Shown here: positions 27,199-36,042 of the stretch, one piece after another
How positions within the stretch are numbered: the first letter of the stretch is position 1
Layout: every line of letters begins with the position of its first letter
Assembly: GCA_910588215.1 (NCBI GenBank)
Contig: CAJUQJ010000033.1
Location: 1-43,894, forward strand
DNA: 43,894 nt
Reading direction: 5' to 3'
DNA from: an uncultured Lachnospiraceae bacterium
GTDB taxonomy: Bacteria > Bacillota > Clostridia > Lachnospirales > Lachnospiraceae
The notes under the pieces: model-generated
Seen by the model: only the letters and a program-made list of their open reading frames with translations
What the model was told of the DNA's origin: nothing
The model's database searches: none
Position numbers and translations under genes: made by a program

Positions 27199-28563
27199 CT
27201 AATTCTTAAAACTGTGGATTGGCGCCGGAATCCTCCCACCGCGATTGACGAAAGCATCACAGGAAAATCTGTTGACCGGCATGACTGGCGCATAGCCGAG
27301 CAGGCCGCCGAATTCCACCATCTCCCCTACTCCCTTACCGATCACCGGAATAAGACGTACAGCCGTTGTCTTCTGATTCACCATACCGATTGCCATCTCA
27401 TCCGCTATGATCCCTGAGATCGTTGACGCCTTGGTATCCCCGGGGATCGCTATCATATCAAGACCCACGGAGCACACACAAGTCATGGCTTCCAGCTTCT
27501 CTAAAGTCAACGCCCCGGCAGTGACCGCATCGATCATTCCCTGATCCTCACTGACTGGGATAAACGCACCGCTCAACCCTCCGACATAGGAAGATGCCAT
27601 CACACCACCCTTTTTCACCTGATCATTCAGTAATGCCAAAGCTGCCGTAGTACCGGGCGCTCCGGCATGCTCCAGCCCTATCTCACACAATATATCCGCT
27701 ACCGAATCCCCTATTGCCGGCGTAGGCGCCAGGGACAAATCCACAATGCCAAAAGGCACATTTAAGCATCTGGAAGCCTCTTTCGCTACAAGCTGTCCTA
27801 CTCTGGTCACCTTAAACGCTGTTTTCTTAATCGTCTCACACAGTACCTCAAAGTTCTCTCCTCTGACCTTCTCTAACGCCGTCTTGACTACGCCCGGGCC
27901 GCTTACTCCCACATTAATGACCTTGTCTGCTTCCGTCACACCGTGAAAAGCACCTGCCATAAACGGATTGTCATCCGGTGCATTGCAGAATACCACCAAT
28001 TTGGCGCAGCCTAAGGAATCCACATCCTTCGTGGCCTCCGCCGTCTCCAAGATGACCTCTCCCATCAGTTTCACCGCATCCATATTGATCCCCGCCTTGG
28101 TAGATCCCACATTGACGGAGCTACACACCCGCTCCGTCACGGAAAGTGCTTTCGGTATCGAGCGAATCAGCATCTCATCCGCTTTCGTCATCCCCTTGGA
28201 CACCAACGCCGAATACCCGCCGATAAAGTTTACGCCGACTTCATGGGCCACCTTGTCGAGTGTGTTGGCGATCGATACGAAATCTTCCGGCGACTTGCAG
28301 GCCGCACCGCCAATCAGAGAGACCGGTGTGACAGAAATCCTCTTATTGACGATTGGAATCCCATATTCACCGGAAATGTACTCTCCCGTCGCTACCAGAT
28401 CTTTGGCCGCATCATATATTTTGTGATAAATCTTCTCATTGACCAGTTTCAGGTCAGCATCGATACAATCCAGCAGACTGATCCCCAACGTGATCGTCCG
28501 CACATCGAGATTTTCTTTCTCTATCATCTCATTCGTTTCTGCCACTTCAAATATGTTGATCAT
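27199..28563 (-). CDS. UPF0210 (DUF711, PFL-like) family protein
   Basis: 454 residues, the usual length for UPF0210. The N-terminus MINIFEVAETNEMIEKENLDVRT... and the later INVGVSGPGVVKTAL, PTPAIGDSVADILCEIGLE and SYVGGLSGAFIPVSEDQGM blocks are characteristic; the fold is related to pyruvate formate-lyase-like glycyl radical barrels, but no reaction is established. The open frame extends to 28608, but ATG 28563 has GGAGG about 5 nt before it and matches the family start. It lies 60 nt after the ACT-domain gene; the two are commonly adjacent in Firmicutes and probably form an operon. No membrane or signal sequence. Confidence 0.88.
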   Translation of the reverse strand: MINIFEVAETNEMIEKENLDVRTITLGISLLDCIDADLKLVNEKIYHKIYDAAKDLVATGEYISGEYGIPIVNKRISVTPVSLIGGAACKSPEDFVSIANTLDKVAHEVGVNFIGGYSALVSKGMTKADEMLIRSIPKALSVTERVCSSVNVGSTKAGINMDAVKLMGEVILETAEATKDVDSLGCAKLVVFCNAPDDNPFMAGAFHGVTEADKVINVGVSGPGVVKTALEKVRGENFEVLCETIKKTAFKVTRVGQLVAKEASRCLNVPFGIVDLSLAPTPAIGDSVADILCEIGLEHAGAPGTTAALALLNDQVKKGGVMASSYVGGLSGAFIPVSEDQGMIDAVTAGALTLEKLEAMTCVCSVGLDMIAIPGDTKASTISGIIADEMAIGMVNQKTTAVRLIPVIGKGVGEMVEFGGLLGYAPVMPVNRFSCDAFVNRGGRIPAPIHSFKN

Positions 28564-28623
28564 GTTTTCCTCCGTTCCGAAACGTCGCAAATTCTTTGAC
28601 ACAAGCATTCCATAAAAAACACA

Positions 28624-28896
28624 TTAAATCCTGTGCATCTGGTTAAAGATTTCTTCCTTCTGGCACTTAATGATAACACCAATGCTTTCGCCAAGCCGAT
28701 CTAATTCCTTTACGATCTCCCCAAAATCCTTCTCCGTTCGGTTCATATCTACGATCATCATCATATTAAAATATCCCTGTACGATCGTCTGGGATATATC
28801 CAGTATATTAATCTGGTTTTCCGCCAGATAAGTGCAGACTCTCGCGATAATGCCAACCGTATCTTTGCCTACTACTGTTATGATCGTCTTTTTCAT
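28624..28896 (-). CDS. UPF0237 ACT-domain protein
   Basis: A 90-residue single ACT domain: MKKTIITVVGKDTVGIIARV, then LAENQINILDISQTI and YFNMMMIVDM. UPF0237 proteins resemble GcvR-type ACT regulators and likely bind a small molecule such as an amino acid; the ligand is unknown. The frame opens at an ATG at 28908, but the AAAGGAG is then only 1 nt away; ATG 28896 gives the family's normal length and N-terminus, although its spacing to the site is long, so the start is not settled. It is followed by the UPF0210 gene and is read from its own upstream region (28909-29046). Confidence 0.85.
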   Translation of the reverse strand: MKKTIITVVGKDTVGIIARVCTYLAENQINILDISQTIVQGYFNMMMIVDMNRTEKDFGEIVKELDRLGESIGVIIKCQKEEIFNQMHRI

Positions 28897-29046
28897 AATT
28901 ATGATCATGCTCCTTTCTCAGTACGCAGACCTGTACCCTTAAGCATAGATCTGCAATCAATCTCTTTCATTTTCAATCTCTGTTATCGTTCTTTACATAT
29001 AATTCTCTGCCGGCTCTCCCTCTGTCAACAAAGCGGCTTATCTGTC

Positions 29047-29844
29047 TTATATTTCCAGCATCTGGGATACTTCGCTTCTCTTTGCCACATAAAGAGGAAA
29101 GTCATCCGCCTTATACGCCGTATCCGACATGGTCACCTCCACCCTGACTGTCTCATAGGCAAGTTCCGGCAGATTATTCTCCTGACTCAGATGTCCCAGC
29201 ACTACTGCCTGCATCTTATCATGCAGCAGTCTGCTTAATAGTTTTCCGGCCGCCTCATTGGAGAGATGTCCTTTCTTGCCAAGAATACGCTGCTTTAAAT
29301 AGTAGGGATAAGGTCCTACCTGAAGCATATTGACATCATGGTTTGCCTCCAGATAGAGCAGATCCAAATCCCGCAAACACTCCACTGTATAGTCATTATA
29401 ACACCCCAGGTCGGTGATGATGCCAACCTTCTTCTTATCATGACTGATGCGGTATGCCACCGGTTCCGCCGCATCATGGGATGTCCGTATTGGATACAGT
29501 GTCACATCCTTCACTGTCAATTTCTCATCTTCCTTCACATACCGGAACAATTCCTCATCGATCGTTCCCAGGGAATGCATAGCCCTGACAGCGCTGATAG
29601 TCCCTCTCGTTCCGTAGATCGGTACACCATACTTTCTTGCAAGGACTCCCAAACCGCTGATATGATCCGCATGCTCATGGGTCAGAAAGACACCGTCAAT
29701 ATCCTGTAACCGGATGCCCAGCTCGTTAAGCCCTGCTTCTGTCCTCTTTCCACTGATCCCAACATCCACGAGCAGATGGGTGGCATCCGTCCCCACATAA
29801 ACACAATTTCCGCTGCTTCCACTGGCTATACTGCATAATCTCAT
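29047..29844 (-). CDS. Metallo-beta-lactamase-fold hydrolase, WalJ/YycJ-like
   Basis: 265 residues. The zinc site H56-E-H58-A-D60-H61 lies in the normal place (LTHEHADH), with further ligands in TSHDAAEP, ITDLGCY, LEANHD and LGHLSQENN. The start MRLCSIASGSSGNCVYV is typical of the YycJ/WalJ group, proposed nucleases linked to cell-division or DNA-repair coordination in Firmicutes. It is 28 nt downstream of the FtsA-like gene and ends the polA-coaE-ftsA-like run. The substrate is not known from the sequence. Compared with canonical members (about 260) it is full length. Confidence 0.88.
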   Translation of the reverse strand: MRLCSIASGSSGNCVYVGTDATHLLVDVGISGKRTEAGLNELGIRLQDIDGVFLTHEHADHISGLGVLARKYGVPIYGTRGTISAVRAMHSLGTIDEELFRYVKEDEKLTVKDVTLYPIRTSHDAAEPVAYRISHDKKKVGIITDLGCYNDYTVECLRDLDLLYLEANHDVNMLQVGPYPYYLKQRILGKKGHLSNEAAGKLLSRLLHDKMQAVVLGHLSQENNLPELAYETVRVEVTMSDTAYKADDFPLYVAKRSEVSQMLEI

Positions 29845-29872
29845 AGTCTTTGTCTTTTCTTTCCGTAAAATT

Positions 29873-32086
29873 TTAACGCCGCCAATATATTTCGATCATA
29901 TCCCCGCTCCGGATTTCTTCCATATATTGTGCATCTCTGCCGTTTAACTTGGTCACGATACCACTCCCCTGCGGTTTAGAGAGGTCAAAGTCAATGTGTT
30001 CAAAAACATCCACAAACACATAAGACATCTTCCCTGTCAGATGCACCATATCTCCATTTACCGTCACATAGATCGACATGCCTTCTGTCTCAGGTACCTT
30101 CTCCTTCTCTACCTCTCCGGATGTCCCGGCAGCTTTATCTGTCTCTTCTTCACTCTCTTCTTCATTCTCTTCATCGGACACTTCTGCCGCTTCCTCTATG
30201 TTCCCATCAGGCTCTTGCCACTCATTGTCCGGATCATCCTTTCGCTGATACGTACCGTCATCCTCCGGCAGCTTTGCAAAAGTATCTGGCATCTCATTCT
30301 CATATTTATCTCGATCCGACAGCTGCAGCTGTTCCATTGTCCAGATCACCGAAAAGTTCTCATATACCAAACTGTCCATATCCGCCAGCTTGTTATTTAC
30401 ATAAATATTCATCTCCTGGTTGATGATCACATCCATAAACTCAGCGATCTGGCGGACAGTATAGTAATTCAAGATCTCTATGGAATCACCTTCCTGAATA
30501 CTGTAATATCCGGACTGCAGATTCCCATTGACGCTGGCGAACTTAGGCAGATCAACTTGTTTGTCGTTCACCTCCACCCGCATGACGGCGCCAAATTCCG
30601 GTAACTGTTCTATATCCAGATGCGCGGCCTCCCCCGCAGTGGATTCAACCACCTTGATCTGGTCATTGGCATGGATCGGTGTATGAATATCCGCCTCGTT
30701 ACCATTAACGGTGATGACTGCAGACTCGCCCAGCGCCCCTCTCGTGATACGCTGCTTGCCATTCACCGTATAATTCAGTTCCTTCCCCCGCTTCGGGAAC
30801 AATCCGTCATTGGCAAACTCCGCCTGCATAGCCGCATCTACCACTGCCACTTTGTTATTATCGTAGATCTTGATCCTCTGATCATTAAAATAGACGAAGA
30901 TAAAATTATTGCTCTGCTCGTAAAAACTCAGACAGATACCGATCGGCGTGACCATCAGAGAATCCTTCCTTGCATCCGCTTCCAGAAATTCTATGTTCTG
31001 CATGACTTCCTTGCCGCGCACAGCAACTCTTTCCTTCTGAATACCCAATTTACCTGCCAACGCTGCCGTATATCCCGGCAGTGTACCGCCGCCTCCCACT
31101 ACAAACACCGCGCTGACAGCCTTACCGCCATTCAGCTCTCTGATCTTATCAGCCACTCTGCCCGTCATATCCGCGATCATCTGCGATGTCACTTCCTCAA
31201 TCTCCGCCGTACTTATAATCTGTGACAATCCCATGATATCCTTGTATTCTATCTGCTCCTTTGTCCCGGTGTCACGCTTGATCTGCTCCGCCGTTGCAAA
31301 GTCCACCAGGCAATGCTTCGCGATCACCTCTGTCAGACTGTCCCCTGCCACTGGGATCATACCGTAGGCGATAATGCTCCCGTCCTTCGTAATGGATATA
31401 TCGGAGGTGCCGGCTCCTACATCCACAAGCGCAATATTCAACATACGGTACATCTCCGGAATCGCAACCTGAATCGCCGCTATGGGCTCCAGCGTCAGAT
31501 TCACCACATCCAGTCCTGCCAGATCTACTGCCCTGTACAGACCGTCTACCACATCCTCCGGAAGAAAAGTAGCGATGATATCCGCCCCGATCGTCCTGGC
31601 CCTGTGTCCTTCCAGATTCCCCATAGCGTAGCCATTCATGTAGTAACGCACAACAGAATAGCCCACACAGTAGAATTTCATATCCGAGTCATTGCTGTCC
31701 AGGAACTCTTCATAAGCTTTCTCAACTCCCAAAGAGTCCAGTGCATAGATGTCCTCTCCGCCGACTTCTCTGTCACTTTCCAGATCCGTATCAACCCTGA
31801 CCGTCACCGTACGCAGCACACGACCGGCCGCCGCGATACAGACATCTTTCAGCGTCCTGCCGACCCGCTGCTCCAGTTCCGTCTTAACGTCATTGATCGT
31901 CGCTCCCACTTTATAGATATCATGGATCTGTCCATCCAGCATGGCCCTCGTTCCATGTTCTCTGATGCTCTGAGAGACTACATGGAATTTCTCTCCTACA
32001 CGATAGCCTACAGTACCGACCACACTTCTCGTTCCGATATCCAATCCAAATATTAACTTCCCCGGAAATTTCATTGTTTCTGACAC
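29873..32086 (-). CDS. Large FtsA-like actin-fold ATPase with C-terminal extension
   Basis: 737 residues. The N-terminal 400 form an FtsA/PilM-type actin fold: phosphate-1 loop FGLDIGTRS at 13-21, phosphate-2 LVDVGAGTSDIS and adenosine motif VFVVGGGGTLPGYT. After it comes a long extension with repeated VNG-containing beta-rich units (ITVNGNEADIH, VEVNDKQVDLPKF, YVTVNGDMVHLTG), which look beta-grasp-like, and an acidic linker near 640-670. Normal FtsA is about 420 residues, so this is a distinct long type seen in Lachnospiraceae. The start is GTG 32086, with GGAGGA 6 nt before it, overlapping the coaE end by 16 nt. A role in division or envelope assembly is inferred. Confidence 0.8.
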   Translation of the reverse strand: MSETMKFPGKLIFGLDIGTRSVVGTVGYRVGEKFHVVSQSIREHGTRAMLDGQIHDIYKVGATINDVKTELEQRVGRTLKDVCIAAAGRVLRTVTVRVDTDLESDREVGGEDIYALDSLGVEKAYEEFLDSNDSDMKFYCVGYSVVRYYMNGYAMGNLEGHRARTIGADIIATFLPEDVVDGLYRAVDLAGLDVVNLTLEPIAAIQVAIPEMYRMLNIALVDVGAGTSDISITKDGSIIAYGMIPVAGDSLTEVIAKHCLVDFATAEQIKRDTGTKEQIEYKDIMGLSQIISTAEIEEVTSQMIADMTGRVADKIRELNGGKAVSAVFVVGGGGTLPGYTAALAGKLGIQKERVAVRGKEVMQNIEFLEADARKDSLMVTPIGICLSFYEQSNNFIFVYFNDQRIKIYDNNKVAVVDAAMQAEFANDGLFPKRGKELNYTVNGKQRITRGALGESAVITVNGNEADIHTPIHANDQIKVVESTAGEAAHLDIEQLPEFGAVMRVEVNDKQVDLPKFASVNGNLQSGYYSIQEGDSIEILNYYTVRQIAEFMDVIINQEMNIYVNNKLADMDSLVYENFSVIWTMEQLQLSDRDKYENEMPDTFAKLPEDDGTYQRKDDPDNEWQEPDGNIEEAAEVSDEENEEESEEETDKAAGTSGEVEKEKVPETEGMSIYVTVNGDMVHLTGKMSYVFVDVFEHIDFDLSKPQGSGIVTKLNGRDAQYMEEIRSGDMIEIYWRR

Positions 32087-32679
32087 AAGTCTTCCTCCAG
32101 TTTCCTATCTATTTGCCTGTAAACCTGCTCTAACGTTCCACTGTTCTCTATCACTACAGTACAATGCCTGTAAAATACTTCTTCCGACAATTGTTCCTGC
32201 ATAATTCTGTCAATCTTCTCATCGTCATAGCCCCTGTCCGCCTTTAATCTCTCTCTGCGAACTTCGGTCTGCGCGTGAATATACCATAGTTCATCTACGA
32301 TCTGTTCGTATCCGTCCTCGATCAGCAACGCCGCCTCGATAAAAAGGTACTCAGGACTTCCACTCCTTCTTGCCTCCGCAACGATCCCCGTAATATAGGT
32401 CTTTACTGCCGGATGCACGATCGCATTCACTCTGGCCAACACATCCTTATCGCCAAAGATCCGCGCCGCCATTCTGGCCTTATCGATCCTGCCGTCTTCC
32501 CTCAGGATTTCCTTTCCCAGCAGCGCTACAAGTTTCTCGTAGCAGACCTCCCCGGGTTCTTCTAACGCATGCGCTGCCTGGTCGGCTATAATGATCCTGC
32601 AGTCTGTTCTCCCCTGCAGGTAATGCAGTACCTGCGTTTTGCCTGCGCCAACCCCGCCTGTGATGCCGATCACTTTCAT
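32071..32679 (-). CDS. coaE: Dephospho-CoA kinase
   Basis: 202 residues from ATG 32679. It has the P-loop GITGGVGAGKT near the N-terminus, the FGDKDVLARVNAIVHP segment that binds CoA, and the LID-type region ERLKADRGYDDEKI. It phosphorylates the ribose 3'-hydroxyl of dephospho-CoA in the last step of CoA synthesis. The frame extends to a TTG at 32700, but ATG 32679 gives the usual length and has GGGAG upstream. It follows polA closely and overlaps the start of the FtsA-like gene, so the three are probably cotranscribed. Confidence 0.92.
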   Translation of the reverse strand: MKVIGITGGVGAGKTQVLHYLQGRTDCRIIIADQAAHALEEPGEVCYEKLVALLGKEILREDGRIDKARMAARIFGDKDVLARVNAIVHPAVKTYITGIVAEARRSGSPEYLFIEAALLIEDGYEQIVDELWYIHAQTEVRRERLKADRGYDDEKIDRIMQEQLSEEVFYRHCTVVIENSGTLEQVYRQIDRKLEEDLCQKQ

Positions 32680-32706
32680 ATAATTTCCACTCCCAGTCAA
32701 AACTGC

Positions 32707-35436
32707 TTACTTACTTTCATACCAATCGCTTCCCACATTCATATCCACTTCCAACGTCACCGCCAGATCGGCTGCCTGTTGCATCTCTTCCGCCAAAATG
32801 ACACGCACCTGTGCTTCCTCTTCCTGCAGTGTCTCGATCAGCAGCTCATCATGTACCTGCAAGATCAATCTGGAACGCAATCCTTCCTGATGCAGTCTCT
32901 CCCATACTCGGATCATGGCAATCTTCATGATATCCGCCGCTGTCCCTTGAATAGGGGAATTCATGGCAACCCGCTCCCCGAAAGAGCGCTGCATGAAATT
33001 GCTGGAAGCCAATTCCGGGATCGGCCTTCTGCGTCCGTACATCGTGGCCACATAACCCTCTTTCCTGGCACTTGCTACCATATCGTCCAGAAACTGCTTG
33101 ACCCCCGGATAAGTCTTAAAGTACTGCTCTATATAATCAGCCGCTTCTTTCCTGGTAATGCTCAGATCCTGACTCAGCCCAAAAGAACTGATACCATACA
33201 CAATGCCGAAATTCACCGCCTTGGCATTACGCCTCTGCAGATCCGTCACTTCCTCAAAAGGTGTATGGAACACTTTGGATGCAGTGATCCGGTGAATATC
33301 CTCATCCATCTTATAGGCCTCGATCAACTGTTCGTCTCCCGACATATGCGCGAGAATCCGCAGCTCGATCTGCGAATAGTCCGCATCCACAAAAACATAG
33401 CCTTCCATCGGCACGAACACCTTACGGATCCTTCTGCCCAGCTCCATCCGCATGGGGATATTCTGCAGATTTGGCTCCGTAGAACTGATCCTGCCTGTGG
33501 CCGTGATCGTCTGATTAAACGTAGAATGTATCCGGCCATCCTTGCCGATACAAGTAAAAAGCCCCTCAGCATAGGTCGATTTTAATTTGGTCAGACCCCG
33601 ATACTCCAAAATATCCGATACGATCGGATACTCCGGCGCCAGTTTCTCCAACACATCCGCGGCAGTGGAATACCCTGTCTTCGTCTTCTTACCGCCCTGA
33701 ATCCCCATTTTCTCAAAAAGCACTTCTCCCAGCTGTTTCGGAGAATTGATATTAAACTCACATCCAGCCTGTCTGTAAACAGACCGCTCCAATTCCGAAA
33801 TTCTCCCAACCAACGCTTCCCCGTATGCCTTTAATTCATCCGGCTTCACAAGGACACCGTACTGCTCCATCTCATACAGAACCTTCGTCAGTGGCATTTC
33901 CACCTCGTACATCAGAGTTTCCATCCCCTGCTGCCGCAGCTTATCTTTCAAAATCGGCAATGCCGCGAGACAGACGTAAGCATTATAGCAGGCAAATTCC
34001 ATGATTGCCCTGGCATCCTGCCCGTATGCTTCGGCATAGGAAGCTTTACCGCAGATCTGATTCTTGTCCGGAATGGTAAGTCCCAGATATTCATTGGCAA
34101 CATCCTCAATCGCATAATCATTTTTCAGAGGATTTAAAAGGTATGCCGCCAACAGCACGTCAAAGTAACGCCGCTCCCTGTATGGCTCCATGACATCTTT
34201 CTCGCCTGTTTCCACCGGCCCTTCTATAAAAGGATACTGCTTCTTACTGTCAAAAAGATTCAGCCTGCACGATCCGCTCTTTGCCAGTTTCATGAGCCTG
34301 TCGCACAAATACGATGCCGTCACCAACCCCTGACAGGGAATAAAGCGTATTTTCTCCTTATGCAGGGCAATCGCTGCGCCTACAACATCCTGTATCGCAC
34401 TTCCATCCGCCAGAACGGCGATTCCTATCTCTTTCGCCCTGGCAGCGTCTTCTGTCTTCTGGTCTGTCTGATTCTGCTGCGCCATGCATTCGTCAAACAG
34501 AGCCTCGACCTCCGTCAACTCCGTTACCTGTGCAAAATGATCCACCTGGGCATTGACGACCGTTATGTCTTTCTCAAACCGTGACAGCAAATTCTTAAAT
34601 TCAAGCTGCTTGCACAAGGCGTAAGCTTCTTCTGTATAGAAATTACCTACCCTGGCGCGATCAAAGCTATAGTCGATCTCGCTGTCCACATTGATCGTAG
34701 CCAGCGTGCGGGAAAGTCTGGCCAGATCCTGATTGTTGATCAGCGACTCTTTGACCGACTTTCTGGTAACCTCTTCTATATGCTCATATATACTGTCTAA
34801 AGAGCCGAAACGCACCATCAGTTCCGTGGCTGTCTTCTCTCCCACCTTCGGCACGCCCGGGATATTATCCGCCGTATCTCCCATAAGCGCCTTCAGATCT
34901 ATAAACTGAAGCGGATCAACCTGATATTTTCTCTCCACATCTGCGGCATAATAATCCTCGATCTCCGTCTTACCACCCCTGGTCTTGGGAATTCTGACCT
35001 TGATCTGCTGCGTGGCTACCTGCAGCAGGTCTCTGTCTCCCGAGATCAATGCCACCTCCATGCCTTCCCGCTCTCCGCGCTTCGCGATGGTCCCCAGAAT
35101 ATCGTCTGCCTCCAGCCCCGCCTGCTCCACAATACAGATGCCCATAGCCTGCAGCATCTGCTTCATGACCGGCACCTGTTCCCTGAGTTCCTGCGGCATC
35201 GGTTTTCTCGTGCCTTTATATTCTTTATAAATCTCATGTCGGAAAGTCGGCGCATGCACGTCAAACGCCACCGTCAGATAATCCGGCTTTTCCTCCTCCA
35301 CAATCTTAAACATGATATTTAAAAACCCATATACGGCATTCGTGTGAAGCCCCTGGCTGTTCGACAGATCCGGAACTCCATAAAAAGCTCTGTTTAAAAT
35401 ACTATGTCCATCTATCAGTACAAGTTTACGTCCCAT
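32707..35436 (-). CDS. polA: DNA polymerase I
   Basis: 909 residues. Residues 1-290 are the 5' nuclease (LVLIDGHSILNRAFYG, GLEADDILGT, ALISGDRDLLQ, LMGDTADNIPGVPKVGEKTA). The middle third is in the 3'-5' exonuclease position but I cannot find its DxE and later acidic motifs, so proofreading is probably absent, as in several Firmicutes enzymes. The polymerase is intact: VDADYSQIELRILAHMSG (motif A), RRNAKAVNFGIVYG (B) and LQVHDELLIE (C). It fills gaps in replication and repair. AAGGAG precedes ATG 35436. The coaE gene follows at once; the zinc-finger protein gene is 73 nt upstream in the same direction. Confidence 0.95.
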   Translation of the reverse strand: MGRKLVLIDGHSILNRAFYGVPDLSNSQGLHTNAVYGFLNIMFKIVEEEKPDYLTVAFDVHAPTFRHEIYKEYKGTRKPMPQELREQVPVMKQMLQAMGICIVEQAGLEADDILGTIAKRGEREGMEVALISGDRDLLQVATQQIKVRIPKTRGGKTEIEDYYAADVERKYQVDPLQFIDLKALMGDTADNIPGVPKVGEKTATELMVRFGSLDSIYEHIEEVTRKSVKESLINNQDLARLSRTLATINVDSEIDYSFDRARVGNFYTEEAYALCKQLEFKNLLSRFEKDITVVNAQVDHFAQVTELTEVEALFDECMAQQNQTDQKTEDAARAKEIGIAVLADGSAIQDVVGAAIALHKEKIRFIPCQGLVTASYLCDRLMKLAKSGSCRLNLFDSKKQYPFIEGPVETGEKDVMEPYRERRYFDVLLAAYLLNPLKNDYAIEDVANEYLGLTIPDKNQICGKASYAEAYGQDARAIMEFACYNAYVCLAALPILKDKLRQQGMETLMYEVEMPLTKVLYEMEQYGVLVKPDELKAYGEALVGRISELERSVYRQAGCEFNINSPKQLGEVLFEKMGIQGGKKTKTGYSTAADVLEKLAPEYPIVSDILEYRGLTKLKSTYAEGLFTCIGKDGRIHSTFNQTITATGRISSTEPNLQNIPMRMELGRRIRKVFVPMEGYVFVDADYSQIELRILAHMSGDEQLIEAYKMDEDIHRITASKVFHTPFEEVTDLQRRNAKAVNFGIVYGISSFGLSQDLSITRKEAADYIEQYFKTYPGVKQFLDDMVASARKEGYVATMYGRRRPIPELASSNFMQRSFGERVAMNSPIQGTAADIMKIAMIRVWERLHQEGLRSRLILQVHDELLIETLQEEEAQVRVILAEEMQQAADLAVTLEVDMNVGSDWYESK

Positions 35437-35509
35437 GCCAAACTCCTTCTTATTCTTGTCGTGTCCACCGCTGCGGACCGCTGATCCGGCGAGGCTGCTC
35501 CATTAAACT

Positions 35510-35833
35510 TTACAGACGGAACACCACGCATAAGGCAATGATGATAGCCGCCGCCACCGCCGCTTCCAGACAATACAGTGTATACAACAATGTCCGATGC
35601 ACTCTGACATGATGCTCGGCTCCTGCCAGCTTTATGAAAAGAGCATCCTGCAGATTGAAATTGTTGCCAGTCTCCAGTCTTTCCAATCCTTCCGTGACCA
35701 AGAGCTGGATTGTCAGTTCCTCCTCACACTCCGGACAGTTCTCTACATGCTCCAGAAACTCTTCCAGCTCACTGCCGCCCAGTTCCTCCTGTAAAAAGGA
35801 AGGTATCTTTTTCTCTGCTTCTTTACAGTTCAT
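35510..35833 (-). CDS. Zinc-finger (zf-HC2-like) single-pass membrane protein
   Basis: 107 residues. The N-terminal half has the zf-HC2 pattern (C3, H29-x3-C33-x2-C36), as in zinc-binding anti-sigma factors; the C-terminus carries one membrane helix (about 84-105, AAVAAAIIIALCVVF). No ECF sigma gene is beside it, so an anti-sigma role is only suggested. ATG 35833 is favoured over GTG 35839 because GGAG is 5 nt upstream. It may be cotranscribed with polA downstream, behind the predicted promoter at 35918-35946. Confidence 0.7.
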   Translation of the reverse strand: MNCKEAEKKIPSFLQEELGGSELEEFLEHVENCPECEEELTIQLLVTEGLERLETGNNFNLQDALFIKLAGAEHHVRVHRTLLYTLYCLEAAVAAAIIIALCVVFRL

Positions 35834-35917
35834 ACGCACTCCACATCTTTCTTAAGGACGCGGTGGCAGACTCCCGCAGCCAGTCATAGCATCCCGTTAT
35901 GTGCCCACACAGATTTT

Positions 35918-35946
35918 ATTATATACCATAAGTATCCTATTTGAAA
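35918..35946 (-). promoter_or_regulatory. Predicted promoter upstream of the zinc-finger/polA genes
   Basis: In the - sense TATAAT (35923-35918) is preceded at 17 nt by TTTCAA (35946-35941), a weak -35 match. It lies about 85 nt before the zinc-finger start codon. Confidence 0.4.
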
Positions 35947-35982
35947 AGTATATGACCCGAAAACGCAAAAAATAGTGTGACG

Positions 35983-36018
35983 AAAAAAAGAGCTGACCAT
36001 TTCATGCATCAACTCTTT
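35983..36018 (-). terminator. Terminator of the lysozyme gene
   Basis: In the transcript, AAAGAGTTGA (36018-36009) pairs with TCAGCTCTTT (35996-35987) with one mismatch, followed by a run of T (complement of the A run from 35983), 25 nt after the GH25 stop. Confidence 0.7.
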
Positions 36019-36042
36019 CGCATTCCTCTATTGGTACTGATA

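Noticed and set aside
29996..32056. Several long + strand frames (about 200-247 codons)
   Set aside because: They are antisense to the FtsA-like gene and rich in His, Ile and Arg, as expected from the complement of its codons.
32569..33585. 338-codon + strand frame
   Set aside because: Antisense to polA and coaE; no family pattern, no start signal.
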